64,000 nucleotides of DNA from positions 372,001 through 436,000 of the forward strand of contig NZ_CP096184.1 in assembly GCF_020447105.2 (NCBI RefSeq), in the 5' to 3' direction. Both the position numbers and the translations under genes were made by a program. The notes beneath the pieces were generated by a model that was not told the DNA's origin, searched no databases, and saw nothing but the letters and a program-made list of their open reading frames with translations. Of this stretch, positions 17,751-26,018 are shown in pieces. Source of the DNA: Demequina sp. TMPB413 (GTDB lineage Bacteria; Actinomycetota; Actinomycetes; Actinomycetales; Demequinaceae). Each line of letters starts with the position of its first letter. Positions within the stretch are counted from its first letter, which is position 1.

Positions 17751-19280
17751 ATGAAGCCACCACCGATCACGCTCGTCGGAGCGCGTCTTTGGGAAGATCC
17801 TGCCGTTCCACGCGAAGGGGCGGCCCCTGAACTCGTCGACGTCAACATCGGCACTGAAGGTCGCATCGCGTCTATCGAGGCGACGGGTGCGCAGCCGCCA
17901 AAGGGTGCGAGGGTCATTGACCTTGACGGCCGGTGGATCATGCCGGGGCTTATGGATCACCACGTCCACTTCACGATGTGGGCCAAGCATCGCGGGCGCG
18001 TGAGCCTTGCGGGCGCGAAGTCCGCTGACGACGTCGTCGACGTGGTCAGAGGCGCGCTCGTCGATCACCCAGTGCTGAGCCTTGCGGACGTCGAACCGCT
18101 CGTGGGCAGCGGGTATCAGGATGCCTTGTGGCCGGAGCCTCCCACTGCCGCGATGCTCGATGAGGTGGCCGTTCACGTGGGTCAATACGGGCGACCCATT
18201 GTGCTGATCAGCCACGACCTTCACTCCGTGTGGATCAACACGGCAGCGGGGGAGCGCTACGGAGTGCCCGCCGGCCTCTTGCGAGAGAACGCAGCCTTCG
18301 AGCTGGAGATGGCGCTCGAGGCAGAAGAGATGGCGGACCCTCGTCGCATTGAGGTCTTGGTGTCGGACGCGGCGAACGCGGCCGCTAGCCGGGGCGTGAC
18401 GGGCATCATGGACTTGGAGATGGCGGACAATCCGTTGGTCTGGGCCAGCAGGATCACGTCGGGCATCCGCGCGCTGAGAGTGATCGCCGGCGTGTACCCG
18501 CGCCACCTCGCGGAGTCCCTCGCCCGTGGCGAGCGAACGGGCAAGCGGGTCCCCGGCACCAAGGGTCAGGTCACCGTCGGCCCCCTCAAGGTCTTCGCCG
18601 ACGGCGCGCTCAACACGCGGACGGCCTGGTGCTTCGACTCCTATCCGGGCACCTCCGACTTTGGACACGCCGCTCAGGCTCGCGGGGACCTCGAACGCAT
18701 CCTTGCCGATGCTCGCGAAGTGGGCTTTGACGTCGCTTTGCACGCCATCGGCGACCGCGCCGTCTCGGAGGCGCTCGATGCCTTCGCCGCCAGTGGCGTC
18801 GGCGGTTCGATCGAGCACGCGCAAATGGTGAGGGAGCAGGACGTGGCGCGCATGGCGGCGCTCGGCGTCGCCGCGGGCATTCATCCGGAGCATCTCTTGG
18901 ACGACCGCGAAGTCATGGATGTGATGTGGAGCGGGCGCACTCACCGAGCTTTCCCTTACGGCGACTTCGCCAGGGCGGGAGTGAGTCTTCGCCTCGGCTC
19001 TGATGCACCTGTCGCTCCGCTCGATCCATGGCTCGGAATATCTGCTGCCGTGCACCGCACTCGAGACGAGCAGCCAGCCTGGGAACCGGGGAACGCGCTC
19101 GACATCGGCACGGCGCTGAGGGCTTCTTGGGCCTCGCCGACGCTGGCGCCAGGGGTTCGAGCGGATGTCGCCGTCATCGAAGCCGATCCTTCGACATCAG
19201 ACGTGACGCAGTTGCGAGATATGCCGGTCGCGCTCACCTTGCTTGGCGGTCGCGTCACGCACGACGCCCTCGACGCTTGA
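17751..19280 (+). CDS. YtcJ-like metal-dependent amidohydrolase
   Basis: 509 residues. It shows the fold's metal sites: GLMDHHVHF (first His pair, ~64-72), HAIGD (~331), IEHAQM (~350) and the late Asp in GSDAPVAPLDP (~420). The C-terminal ALTLLGGRVTHD belongs to the beta-sandwich typical of the YtcJ/imidazolonepropionase-like group. Likely cytoplasmic hydrolysis of an amide or formamide; substrate unknown. Leaderless start. A bidirectional terminator follows. Confidence 0.87.
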   Translation: MKPPPITLVGARLWEDPAVPREGAAPELVDVNIGTEGRIASIEATGAQPPKGARVIDLDGRWIMPGLMDHHVHFTMWAKHRGRVSLAGAKSADDVVDVVRGALVDHPVLSLADVEPLVGSGYQDALWPEPPTAAMLDEVAVHVGQYGRPIVLISHDLHSVWINTAAGERYGVPAGLLRENAAFELEMALEAEEMADPRRIEVLVSDAANAAASRGVTGIMDLEMADNPLVWASRITSGIRALRVIAGVYPRHLAESLARGERTGKRVPGTKGQVTVGPLKVFADGALNTRTAWCFDSYPGTSDFGHAAQARGDLERILADAREVGFDVALHAIGDRAVSEALDAFAASGVGGSIEHAQMVREQDVARMAALGVAAGIHPEHLLDDREVMDVMWSGRTHRAFPYGDFARAGVSLRLGSDAPVAPLDPWLGISAAVHRTRDEQPAWEPGNALDIGTALRASWASPTLAPGVRADVAVIEADPSTSDVTQLRDMPVALTLLGGRVTHDALDA

Positions 19281-19291
19281 GGCAAGCAAAA

Positions 19292-19315
19292 GGCCGGGCG
19301 CAAGAGCGCCCGGCC
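19292..19315. terminator. Bidirectional intrinsic terminator
   Basis: A 10-bp GC stem, GGCCGGGCGC and its complement, with the 4-nt loop AAGA. It is followed on the minus strand by CTTTTGC and on the plus strand by CTTTG. It serves the amidohydrolase (+) and hsp20 (-). Confidence 0.85.
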
Positions 19316-19367
19316 CTTTGTGTGGCGGTGGCGCCGACGCGTCGAGGCGCGCGGCGTTCCGCCACAG

Positions 19368-19808
19368 TTAGTCCGTCGTCACTTCGATGCGGCGCGGCTT
19401 GGCCGACTCGGCCTTGGGCACCGACACGGTCAGCAGTCCGTCCTTGAAGGCGGCCTTGATGCCAGCTGGGTCGACCCTGTCAGGGAGTCGGACGGCGCGG
19501 TGGAACGTGCCAAAGCGGCGCTCTACGCGTCGGAACTTGTCGGCGTCCTTGTCCTCGTAGAAGTCGCGGGAGCCAGAGATCGTCAGGACGTTCTCCTCGA
19601 TGGAAACGTCGACGTTCTCGGCAGGGACACCGGGCAACTCCACGTGCAGTGTGAAGCCGTCTTCTGTCTCCTCGACGTCGAGCGCGGGGCTGAAGGCGCC
19701 GGCGAGGGAAGCGTCGGCATCGCCGATGAAGCTTCTGACGATGCGCTGGAAGTCGTCGTTCCAGGGCGCCGCGGCCGGGATTCCGTTGCGGACGAGTTCT
19801 CGTCTCAT
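19368..19808 (-). CDS. Small heat shock protein Hsp20
   Basis: 146 residues, an ATP-independent holdase. Alpha-crystallin domain at ~42-140 with ELPGVPAENVDVSIEENVL and the C-terminal strand GLLTVSVPKAE; the terminal extension PRRIEV resembles the I-x-V assembly motif. ATG 19808 has AGGAGG upstream. Two HspR-type HAIR boxes lie 59-106 bp upstream, so heat induction by loss of HspR is expected. No dnaK or hspR is in the window. Confidence 0.93.
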   Translation of the reverse strand: MRRELVRNGIPAAAPWNDDFQRIVRSFIGDADASLAGAFSPALDVEETEDGFTLHVELPGVPAENVDVSIEENVLTISGSRDFYEDKDADKFRRVERRFGTFHRAVRLPDRVDPAGIKAAFKDGLLTVSVPKAESAKPRRIEVTTD

Positions 19809-19866
19809 GATGATCCTCCTTGCAGTTGGTGATGCGGACCGGCCACCCGACCGGCCCGGGTTCAAA

Positions 19867-19887
19867 GTTGAGTTCATGACACTCATG
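19867..19887. promoter_or_regulatory. HAIR-like HspR operator, upstream-gene proximal
   Basis: GTTGAGT-N7-ACTCATG, 6/7 match in each arm to the HAIR consensus CTTGAGT-N7-ACTCAAG. It is nearer the hsp20 start of the two boxes; centres are 27 bp apart. Confidence 0.6.
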
Positions 19888-19893
19888 TTACGA

Positions 19894-19914
19894 CTTGAGC
19901 GGCTTACACTCAAG
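19894..19914. promoter_or_regulatory. HAIR operator for HspR
   Basis: CTTGAGC-N7-ACTCAAG, 13 of 14 arm positions equal to the HAIR consensus. It lies upstream of hsp20. Confidence 0.8.
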
Positions 19915-19959
19915 TCTGCCGATCGACTTTTCGCGCAGGGAGGACAACCCACCCACAAA

Positions 19960-20099
19960 TGGCTCAATCCGTACCGGATTTCGCCGCTCCACGGCACAAG
20001 TGGCTCGATCCGTACCGGATCTCGGAGCACCATGGTGCAAATGGCTCGATCCGTACCGGATCTCGCGGCGGCGGCCAGCCAGTGGCTTGATTTGTACCG
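19960..20099 (+). repeat. Array of four 17-bp cores, 41-bp period (forward)
   Basis: The core TGGCTCRATCCGTACCG begins at 19960, 20001, 20042 and 20083, exactly 41 bp apart. The last copy is diverged (TGGCTTGATTTGTACCG). The 24-bp spacers differ, although two share GATCTCG starts. With the inverted array at 20154 it fills most of the 572-bp gap between hsp20 and the ABC cassette. Confidence 0.88.
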
Positions 20100-20153
20100 C
20101 GGCCGACGCTGGTGGGTAGAGATTGAGTCGTCGGAGGGGGTGGGCGCCGGGGA

Positions 20154-20293
20154 CGGTACGGATCAAGCCATTTGCGAGGGTTGGGTGCGGAGAGCGGTAC
20201 GGATTGAGCCATTTGCGAGGGTTGGGTGCGGGGAGCGGTACGGATTGAGCCATTTGCGAGGGTTGGGTGCGGGGAGCGGTACGAATTGAGCCA
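20154..20293 (-). repeat. Array of four 17-bp cores, 41-bp period (inverted)
   Basis: The reverse core CGGTACGGATTGAGCCA begins at 20154, 20195, 20236 and 20277, again exactly 41 bp apart. Here the 24-bp spacers are nearly identical (TTTGCGAGGGTTGGGTGCGG plus 4). It faces the forward array and ends 88 bp before the ABC ATPase gene. Confidence 0.88.
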
Positions 20294-20368
20294 CTAGGGG
20301 AGGGCCCTGAGCCGGACTCAGGGGCGATGTCATACCGGAGGACGAAGCGACAGCGGAAGCCCTGACTG

Positions 20369-20374
20369 TAGGTT
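20369..20374 (+). promoter_or_regulatory. -10 element of the ABC-2 cassette, leaderless
   Basis: TAGGTT, 6 nt, then ATG at 20381. The upstream array ends about 75 bp before it. Confidence 0.5.
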
Positions 20375-20380
20375 CGGTGC

Positions 20381-21301
20381 ATGCCCGCTATTGCCACGCA
20401 AGGCCTCACGAGGGTCTTCGGCCCCGTGACCGCGCTGTCGCAGCTCACCGTCGAGATGCCGTCAGGAGTGGTCGGCCTCGTCGGCGCGAACGGCGCCGGC
20501 AAGTCGACCCTCATCAAGATCCTGTTGGGCTTGCTGCCGCCCACCTCAGGCACGGCCAGTATCCTCGGGATGAACTGCCTCACCGACGGCGTCAAAATCC
20601 GCGAGATCGTCGGCTACATGCCGGAGAGCGAGTGCCTGCCCCCTGATGTCTCCGCAACGGAGTTCATCGTGCACATGGCACGCATGTCGGGACTGCCGAC
20701 GGACGTGGCGCGCGAGCGCACCGCGGACACTCTGCGCCACGTGGGACTTTACGAGGAGCGTTACCGCCCCATCGGCGGCTACTCGACCGGAATGCGCCAG
20801 CGCGTGAAACTAGCCCAGGCGCTCGTGCACGATCCCAAGTTGGTCCTGCTGGACGAGCCCACCAACGGCCTCGACCCCGCCGGTCGCGATGACATGCTCG
20901 GCCTCATCAGACGCATCAGCACCGACTTCGATATCTCAGTGGTGGTCACATCGCACCTGCTCGGCGAGCTGGAACGGATCGCGGACCACATCGTGTCGAT
21001 CGAGGGCGGCGTGCTCCAGCACTCGACCTCCACTGCCGCGGCGACGGAGTTCAGCGGCGTCGTGCTGGTCGAGGTGACCGACAAGGGGCCGGAGGTAGTT
21101 GAGCGGCTCAAGGCTGCAGGCGCCACGGTCACGACGGGCGGCCAGCCCAACAGTTTTGCGGTGGCGATCGACGACGAACGAGTGCTCGATGACGTGCGCG
21201 GTGCCGTCGCCGACCTCGAGGTTGGCTTGATCAGGATGCAGCACGGCCGCCACCACCTCTCAGAGATGTTCGCGACCCAGCAGGAGGCGCTCCATGGCTG
21301 A
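20381..21301 (+). CDS. ABC transporter ATP-binding protein
   Basis: 306 residues. Walker A GANGAGKST (~34-42), a signature region in the form YSTGMRQR (~134), Walker B LVLLDEPTNGLD (~154-165) and the H-loop TSHLLGE. The C-terminal ~80 residues form the extra domain common in exporter ATPases for antibiotics or lipids. First of four overlapping or close genes encoding two ATPases and two ABC-2 permeases. The next start overlaps by 8 nt. Substrate unknown. Confidence 0.9.
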   Translation: MPAIATQGLTRVFGPVTALSQLTVEMPSGVVGLVGANGAGKSTLIKILLGLLPPTSGTASILGMNCLTDGVKIREIVGYMPESECLPPDVSATEFIVHMARMSGLPTDVARERTADTLRHVGLYEERYRPIGGYSTGMRQRVKLAQALVHDPKLVLLDEPTNGLDPAGRDDMLGLIRRISTDFDISVVVTSHLLGELERIADHIVSIEGGVLQHSTSTAAATEFSGVVLVEVTDKGPEVVERLKAAGATVTTGGQPNSFAVAIDDERVLDDVRGAVADLEVGLIRMQHGRHHLSEMFATQQEALHG

Positions 21302-22214
21302 CAACAAGGCGCCACACGCCACCACCGCCGACGCCCAGTCGCAGACAGTCATTCACGACATCGGCTTCCGTCACTACGACGGACCTCGCCTTGGCCGCGG
21401 GTGGATCGTCAGGTCCCTCCTAGTCGAGACATTCAGGGGAGTGTTCGGCTTCGGGCGTCCCGCGAAGGCCAAGATCATGCCGTGGATCCTCGTGGGCATC
21501 ATGCTGGCGCCACCGCTGATCTTCGCGCTCATCGCGGTGCTGCTGGGCCTCGACGAGTTGCCGATGTCCTACACCGCATACCTGCCGCAGATGTCCTTTG
21601 TGGTGTCACTGTTCGTTGCGAGCAGAGCCCCGTACTGCGTCTCGCGCGACTTGCGCCACGGCGTCATGCCGCTGTATCTGTCGCGGCCGATGCGGCGCAA
21701 CGACTACGTCCTGGCGAAGTTTGCTGGCCTTGCGCTGGCCATGTTCGCGGTGCTCGCGGCATCCGAGGTGTTGCTCTTCATCGGCGCCCTGCTGGCCAAA
21801 CTGCCGGTCGGTGCCCAGATCACTGGGTTCTTGCAGGGCCTGGTCGTGGCGATTCTCCTCTCGCTCGTGCTCGCCGCTATCGGCCTGGTGCTCGCCGCGT
21901 TTACTCCGCGCAGGGGACTGGGCGTGGCGGCCATCATCACGGTGCTCGTGGTCATCAGCGGCTTCGCCGCGGTGGTCGCCCTGCTGCTGATCGACAACGG
22001 CAGCGAGACGCTCGGCGCCTACCTGGGAGCGCTCGATCCCTTTGCCCTGGTGGACTCCATCGCCGTCTCCTGGTTCGGAGTGGAGTCGGCGTTTGGGCGA
22101 GAAGTTGACTTGGGAGTCACGGGTGGCTTGGCCTTTACTGCGGCCGCCACCCTGATCGTTGCCGGGGGCATCGGCTTGCTGCTGCGCCGCTACAAGAAGG
22201 TCGGTGTCGCATGA
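21294..22214 (+). CDS. ABC-2 type permease
   Basis: 306 residues with about six membrane segments from ~63 onward, after a soluble start. The segment SRDLRHGVMPLYLSRPMRR between TM2 and TM3 is the usual cytoplasmic coupling element of ABC-2 permeases (bacteriocin or lipid exporters). It overlaps the flanking ATPase genes at both ends (8 nt and 4 nt), so the cassette is translated together. Confidence 0.85.
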   Translation: MADNKAPHATTADAQSQTVIHDIGFRHYDGPRLGRGWIVRSLLVETFRGVFGFGRPAKAKIMPWILVGIMLAPPLIFALIAVLLGLDELPMSYTAYLPQMSFVVSLFVASRAPYCVSRDLRHGVMPLYLSRPMRRNDYVLAKFAGLALAMFAVLAASEVLLFIGALLAKLPVGAQITGFLQGLVVAILLSLVLAAIGLVLAAFTPRRGLGVAAIITVLVVISGFAAVVALLLIDNGSETLGAYLGALDPFALVDSIAVSWFGVESAFGREVDLGVTGGLAFTAAATLIVAGGIGLLLRRYKKVGVA

Positions 22215-23122
22215 GCACGCTCCAGTTGAGCGGGGTGTCGCGGTGGTATGGCGACGTGGTCGCGGTCAACGACGTCACGATGACGGTCGGACCAGGGGTC
22301 ACGGGCCTGCTGGGGCCAAACGGCGCTGGCAAGTCCACCCTGATCTCGATGATGGGAGGCTTCCTGCCGCCCTCGTCTGGCACGGTGACTCTCGACGGCG
22401 AGCCGGTGTGGCGCAACACGGAGGCGTACCGCTCGATCGGTCTTGTTCCGGAGACCGAGGCCATGTACGACATGGTGACCGGCTGGGAGTTTGTGCTCGC
22501 CAACGCGCGCCTGCACGGCCTGGCCGACCCTGTCGGCGCCGCACGCGCCGCCGTGGAGCAAGTCGACATGGTTGACGCGAAGGATCGCGACATCTCCGGC
22601 TACTCCAAGGGCATGAAGCAGCGCATCAAGATGGCGACCGCGCTGGTTCACGACCCCAAGGTGTTGTTGCTTGACGAGCCCTTCAACGGCATGGATCCTC
22701 GCCAGCGCCTGCACTTGATGGAGTTGCTGCAGTCACTCGCGGCCGACGGCCGCACGGTGCTGTTCAGCAGTCACATTCTTGAAGAGGTCGAGCAGATCGC
22801 CGGGACCATCGAAGTGGTGGTGGCCGGCAGGCACGCGGCGTCAGGAGACTTCCGGCGCATCCGCAAGCTCATGACACAGCGTCCCCACCAATACACGATC
22901 CGATCGAGCAACGATCGGGCCCTTGCCGCCGCGATCATCGCCGACGGTTCTGCCGACAGTGTCGATGTCTCGTCTGGCTCGCTCGCGGTGCAGGCATCCG
23001 ACTTTGGCCGTTTTGTTCAGGCGCTCCCCAAGCTGGCTCGCGATGGGGACGTGCGCTTGCTCGAAGTGACGCCTGCCGACGAGTCGCTCGAGAGCGTCTT
23101 CGCGTACCTGGTAGCGCGATGA
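22211..23122 (+). CDS. ABC transporter ATP-binding protein
   Basis: 303 residues. Walker A GPNGAGKST (~35), signature YSKGMKQRIK (~132), Walker B VLLLDEPFNGMDP (~151) and H-loop SSHILEEVE. It is a distant paralogue of the first ATPase in the cassette, so the exporter may use a mixed ATPase pair, or the four genes may be two transporters. Start overlaps the preceding permease stop (ATGA). Confidence 0.9.
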   Translation: MSTLQLSGVSRWYGDVVAVNDVTMTVGPGVTGLLGPNGAGKSTLISMMGGFLPPSSGTVTLDGEPVWRNTEAYRSIGLVPETEAMYDMVTGWEFVLANARLHGLADPVGAARAAVEQVDMVDAKDRDISGYSKGMKQRIKMATALVHDPKVLLLDEPFNGMDPRQRLHLMELLQSLAADGRTVLFSSHILEEVEQIAGTIEVVVAGRHAASGDFRRIRKLMTQRPHQYTIRSSNDRALAAAIIADGSADSVDVSSGSLAVQASDFGRFVQALPKLARDGDVRLLEVTPADESLESVFAYLVAR

Positions 23123-23147
23123 CCGCGCACGGAATGGGGCTATCACG

Positions 23148-23879
23148 ATGAACGTCACCGTCATGCAACTCACTGCCCGCGGCCTCCTTGGCCGGCGCAG
23201 GGCGCTGCTGCTGATCATTCTGCCGCTGCTGTTGCTGGGCCTCGCGGGGCTCACGCGCTGGGCGTCTGAGGCCTCGCCGGAGGCCTCCAGCGTCTTGGCC
23301 AACAACTTCTCGATGGGCACGCTGCTTCCGCTGATGTGTCTGCTTGTCGCCACGGGAGTGATCGGCGCCGAAATCGACGATGGATCGATCGTGTACATGC
23401 TGGCCAAGCCGCTCAAGCGCAGGGTGATCCTGTTCTCGAAGTTGGCCGTGGGCTTCGCTGCGGTGTTCGTGTTCGCCGTGCTTCCCACCATGGCCGGTGT
23501 GGCAATTGCGGGGGACGAGGGCGGTCAACTCTCGGTCGCCTATGGGCTTTCCGCGACGCTCGCCGCGATCGCCTACACCGCCATCTTTGTGACTCTTGGC
23601 GTCATCACGCGCAATGCGGTGGTCTTCGGACTGCTGTATGCCCTGCTGTGGGAGACCGTACTGGGCGGATACGTACCCGGCATTAGGGCAGTGAGCGTGC
23701 GACAGTGGGCGCTGTCCGTGGGGGAGCGGCTGTTGGGCTCGCGCCAGGCCGACGAGTGGAGTTTCGCCGCTGAGGTGGGCATGACCACGGGTCTCATCAT
23801 GCTGACCCTCACCACTGCTGGCGCCATCTACTTGGGCGTGCGCAAGCTCAGGACCCTCACCCTCAACTCGGTCGAATAG
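23148..23879 (+). CDS. ABC-2 type permease
   Basis: 243 residues, about six membrane segments. The motif GAEIDDGSIVYMLAKPLKRR (~71-90) parallels the coupling loop of the other permease. It ends the ABC cassette; 28 bp later the 42-bp repeat array begins. ATG 23148 lies 25 bp after the ATPase stop. Confidence 0.85.
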   Translation: MNVTVMQLTARGLLGRRRALLLIILPLLLLGLAGLTRWASEASPEASSVLANNFSMGTLLPLMCLLVATGVIGAEIDDGSIVYMLAKPLKRRVILFSKLAVGFAAVFVFAVLPTMAGVAIAGDEGGQLSVAYGLSATLAAIAYTAIFVTLGVITRNAVVFGLLYALLWETVLGGYVPGIRAVSVRQWALSVGERLLGSRQADEWSFAAEVGMTTGLIMLTLTTAGAIYLGVRKLRTLTLNSVE

Positions 23880-23907
23880 CTCCCCGGCGCCGCATCCCAC
23901 CCGGTAG

Positions 23908-24008
23908 TGGCTTGATTCGTAACGCTACCCGCGGCGTGTCGCCCGCTGGTGGCTTGATTCGTACCGCGAGAGGCGGCGCACCACGCGGTGGTGGCCTGAT
24001 TCGTACCG
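23908..24008 (+). repeat. Array of three 17-bp cores, 42-bp period
   Basis: Cores TGGCTTGATTCGTAACG (23908), TGGCTTGATTCGTACCG (23950) and TGGCCTGATTCGTACCG (23992), exactly 42 bp apart, with different 25-bp spacers. Same core family as the arrays at 19960-20293; together they bracket the ABC cassette. Confidence 0.85.
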
Positions 24009-24043
24009 CGAGCCGCAGCGGAAGTTCGTTCGCAGTTGGGACG

Positions 24044-24113
24044 CCTTCTGCCTCACCTTTTGGCAGCACTCGGGAATACCGGCGCGCCCGGCGAGGTTGA
24101 GGCTGGCAGAAGG
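24044..24113. other. Long inverted repeat before the DsbA-like gene
   Basis: 9-bp arms CCTTCTGCC (24044-24052) and GGCAGAAGG (24105-24113). It may act as a terminator for the ABC cassette or as a leader structure. Confidence 0.35.
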
Positions 24114-24170
24114 TGCGCCATGTCCCCGGCGGACCTCTACTTTTTTTCAGTGGCAAGTGCGAGGAGCGCC

Positions 24171-24815
24171 GTGATTTCCGTCGACGTCTGGTCGGACGTG
24201 GCCTGCCCGTGGTGCTACCTGGGTAAGCACCGGCTAGAGAAGGCGATTGAAGCGTCGGGCGCCGAGGTGACGGTCACGTGGCACAGCTTCCAGCTCGATC
24301 CCACGATTCCGCACGGCGAACACACTCCGCACGCCGAGGCGCTTGGCAAGAAGTTCAACGCTCCGCCGGAACAGATCGCACAGATGAATCAGCGGCTTGT
24401 CGACCTCGGCGCCGCGGAAGGACTCGAGTACCGCTTCGATCTGTACATCCAGGCGAATACGCGAGACGCCCACCGCGTCATTCACTTTGCGCAGGAGCGC
24501 GGGCTCGGCAACCAGATGAAGGACCGCCTCATGAAGGCGCAGTTCACCGAGGGGGCCATCGTGGACGACGCCGACGTCCTGGTTGGGCTCGCTGCCGAGG
24601 TGGGCCTCGACGCCGACGAGGTACGCGCCATGCTCGCGACCGAGCAGTACGACGACGCTGTCCAGGCTGACATAGCCGAGGCCGCGGCTCTCGGTGCGAC
24701 AGGGGTGCCCTTCTTCGTGTTTGACCGTGCCTTCGCCGTCTCAGGTGCGCAGCCTGTCGCGACTTTTGAAGAGGCGCTACGCCGGTCGAGCGAGAAGCGC
24801 GCAAGCGTCGGCTAG
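24171..24815 (+). CDS. DsbA family protein, FrnE-like
   Basis: 214 residues, thioredoxin fold with helical insertion. The redox motif CPWC lies at ~12-15 (SDVACPWCYLGK), and the cis-Pro loop is GVPFFVFD (~182). FrnE-like proteins act in cytoplasmic disulfide handling and oxidative stress. No signal peptide. GTG 24171 has GAGGAG upstream. It is convergent with the heliorhodopsin gene, 40 bp apart. Confidence 0.88.
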   Translation: MISVDVWSDVACPWCYLGKHRLEKAIEASGAEVTVTWHSFQLDPTIPHGEHTPHAEALGKKFNAPPEQIAQMNQRLVDLGAAEGLEYRFDLYIQANTRDAHRVIHFAQERGLGNQMKDRLMKAQFTEGAIVDDADVLVGLAAEVGLDADEVRAMLATEQYDDAVQADIAEAAALGATGVPFFVFDRAFAVSGAQPVATFEEALRRSSEKRASVG

Positions 24816-24855
24816 CTTTCGCGCCAACCCGAACGAGCGTCGGCGCTGCCCGGAA

Positions 24856-25614
24856 CTACGAGGCGAGTGCTCCCGAGAACACCTGCCACGCGAGCGCGGT
24901 CTTGGCGACCAAACTGAGGACGATGTAGGTCCGCTCGCCGCGCAGGTAGTTGGACCACTTGCCCTTGGCGCGGTACTGCAACCACTGCACCACGGCGAAG
25001 CAGTTGAAGAACACGAACAGCGAGACGATGATGCCCCACACGAAGCCGGGCACCGTCACGTCGCTCGTGTTGCCGGGCGCGATGAGGTTGAGAGCGATGA
25101 GAATCCACGGCACGCTCCCGACCATCGAGCCGAAAATGAAGGGCAGAAGATCGCCGTCGCCTGGCGTGGTGTAGCGCTCCTGGAGCCAGCCAAACAGGAT
25201 CATGGCGGCGTTGACGGTGAAGAGTCCGGCGAGCGCAGTGACATTCGCGATGCCGTTGAGTTGCAGGATCAGCACGATCATGATGGACGACGACATCGAG
25301 TACTCGACCCACCTGAACGTATTGCGGTTCTCACGCAGCCCCGCGGTGTAGCGAGGAAATACCCAAGGCGAAATGATCAAGAAGTGGAAGAACGCTGACA
25401 GCAAGAGGAAGCCAGCCACCGCGTACGCAATGTTGATGGAGAACAGCGTGACGGGCTCGCCGAAGGCGTCAGAGCCAGGCGGACCGTTGAGGTAGGTCGC
25501 ACGCACCGGTAGCGAAGCGTCGTTCGCGAGCACGAGGATCCCCACAAACGAGGCGAGGTGCAAGAGGCCGGCGATCAGGTTGAACGGTCGAAGCTTCGCA
25601 AGTGCGGTGTCCAT
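24856..25614 (-). CDS. Heliorhodopsin
   Basis: 252 residues, the usual length of this retinal-binding family, with seven predicted membrane helices. Family features: TYLNGPPG (~40-47), FRWVEYS with the Schiff-base counterion E104, FGWLQERYT (~141), GDGDLLPF (~152), KGKWSNYLRGER (~217-228) and Schiff-base lysine K238 in SLVAKTALAW. The pocket histidines H19 and H77 are present. Heliorhodopsins have the N-terminus inside and do not appear to pump ions in most studies; the role is unsettled. ATG 25614 was chosen because GAGGAA precedes it and the family starts here. No retinal-synthesis gene lies nearby. Confidence 0.95.
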   Translation of the reverse strand: MDTALAKLRPFNLIAGLLHLASFVGILVLANDASLPVRATYLNGPPGSDAFGEPVTLFSINIAYAVAGFLLLSAFFHFLIISPWVFPRYTAGLRENRNTFRWVEYSMSSSIMIVLILQLNGIANVTALAGLFTVNAAMILFGWLQERYTTPGDGDLLPFIFGSMVGSVPWILIALNLIAPGNTSDVTVPGFVWGIIVSLFVFFNCFAVVQWLQYRAKGKWSNYLRGERTYIVLSLVAKTALAWQVFSGALAS

Positions 25615-25861
25615 GGTGTTCCTCGTCGTTGAGTGGCGAACAGGCCTACGTGCTGGTCCAACACGGCCCGTGCCTGCGCTGTTCCCGATGCCGGTGCTTC
25701 CTGCGTGGCACTCGCACCCCCCCACACACGTTCGCGCGATCACTTAGGCGTCAGTTAAGTAGTCGTCACCGAGTAAATGTCCCCACTTCTTTGTGTTGAC
25801 GCTCGAGAGGCACGCAAGCGTTGGCGTTGGGCGGCCTTGAGTCAGATGATGGGGTGGATGA

Positions 25862-26011
25862 CTAGGTTGTCTCTTCGCTCGTGGGTCCAGGCTCGGTGGA
25901 GGCATCCTGTATGCCGTCGCGAACGGCGCGGCGCACCACGACGTACAGCATGTAGAAACCGGCAGACGCGAGCGCGGCGGTGAGAAGAATGGCAGAGACG
26001 GCGTCGTTCAT
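25862..26011 (-). CDS. Small single-span membrane protein
   Basis: 49 residues: MNDAVSA, then one hydrophobic helix (~7-27) and a charged tail ending in acidic and Thr residues. Function unknown. It follows another small membrane-protein gene by 7 bp and lies upstream of the heliorhodopsin gene on the same strand, with a 247-bp gap. Confidence 0.55.
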   Translation of the reverse strand: MNDAVSAILLTAALASAGFYMLYVVVRRAVRDGIQDASTEPGPTSEETT

Positions 26012-26018
26012 GCGGCCA

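Noticed and set aside
17613-19055. Open frame of 480 codons on the minus strand
   Set aside because: It is antisense to the amidohydrolase with its metal-site motifs.
19960-20293. CRISPR array
   Set aside because: The 17-bp core is too short, orientation flips halfway, spacers are conserved in the second half, and no cas gene is near.
19888-20595. Open frame of 235 codons over the 41-bp repeats (minus strand)
   Set aside because: The product is only the translated repeat (KWLNPYR and GLIRT units) fused to antisense of the ABC ATPase gene; no start signal.
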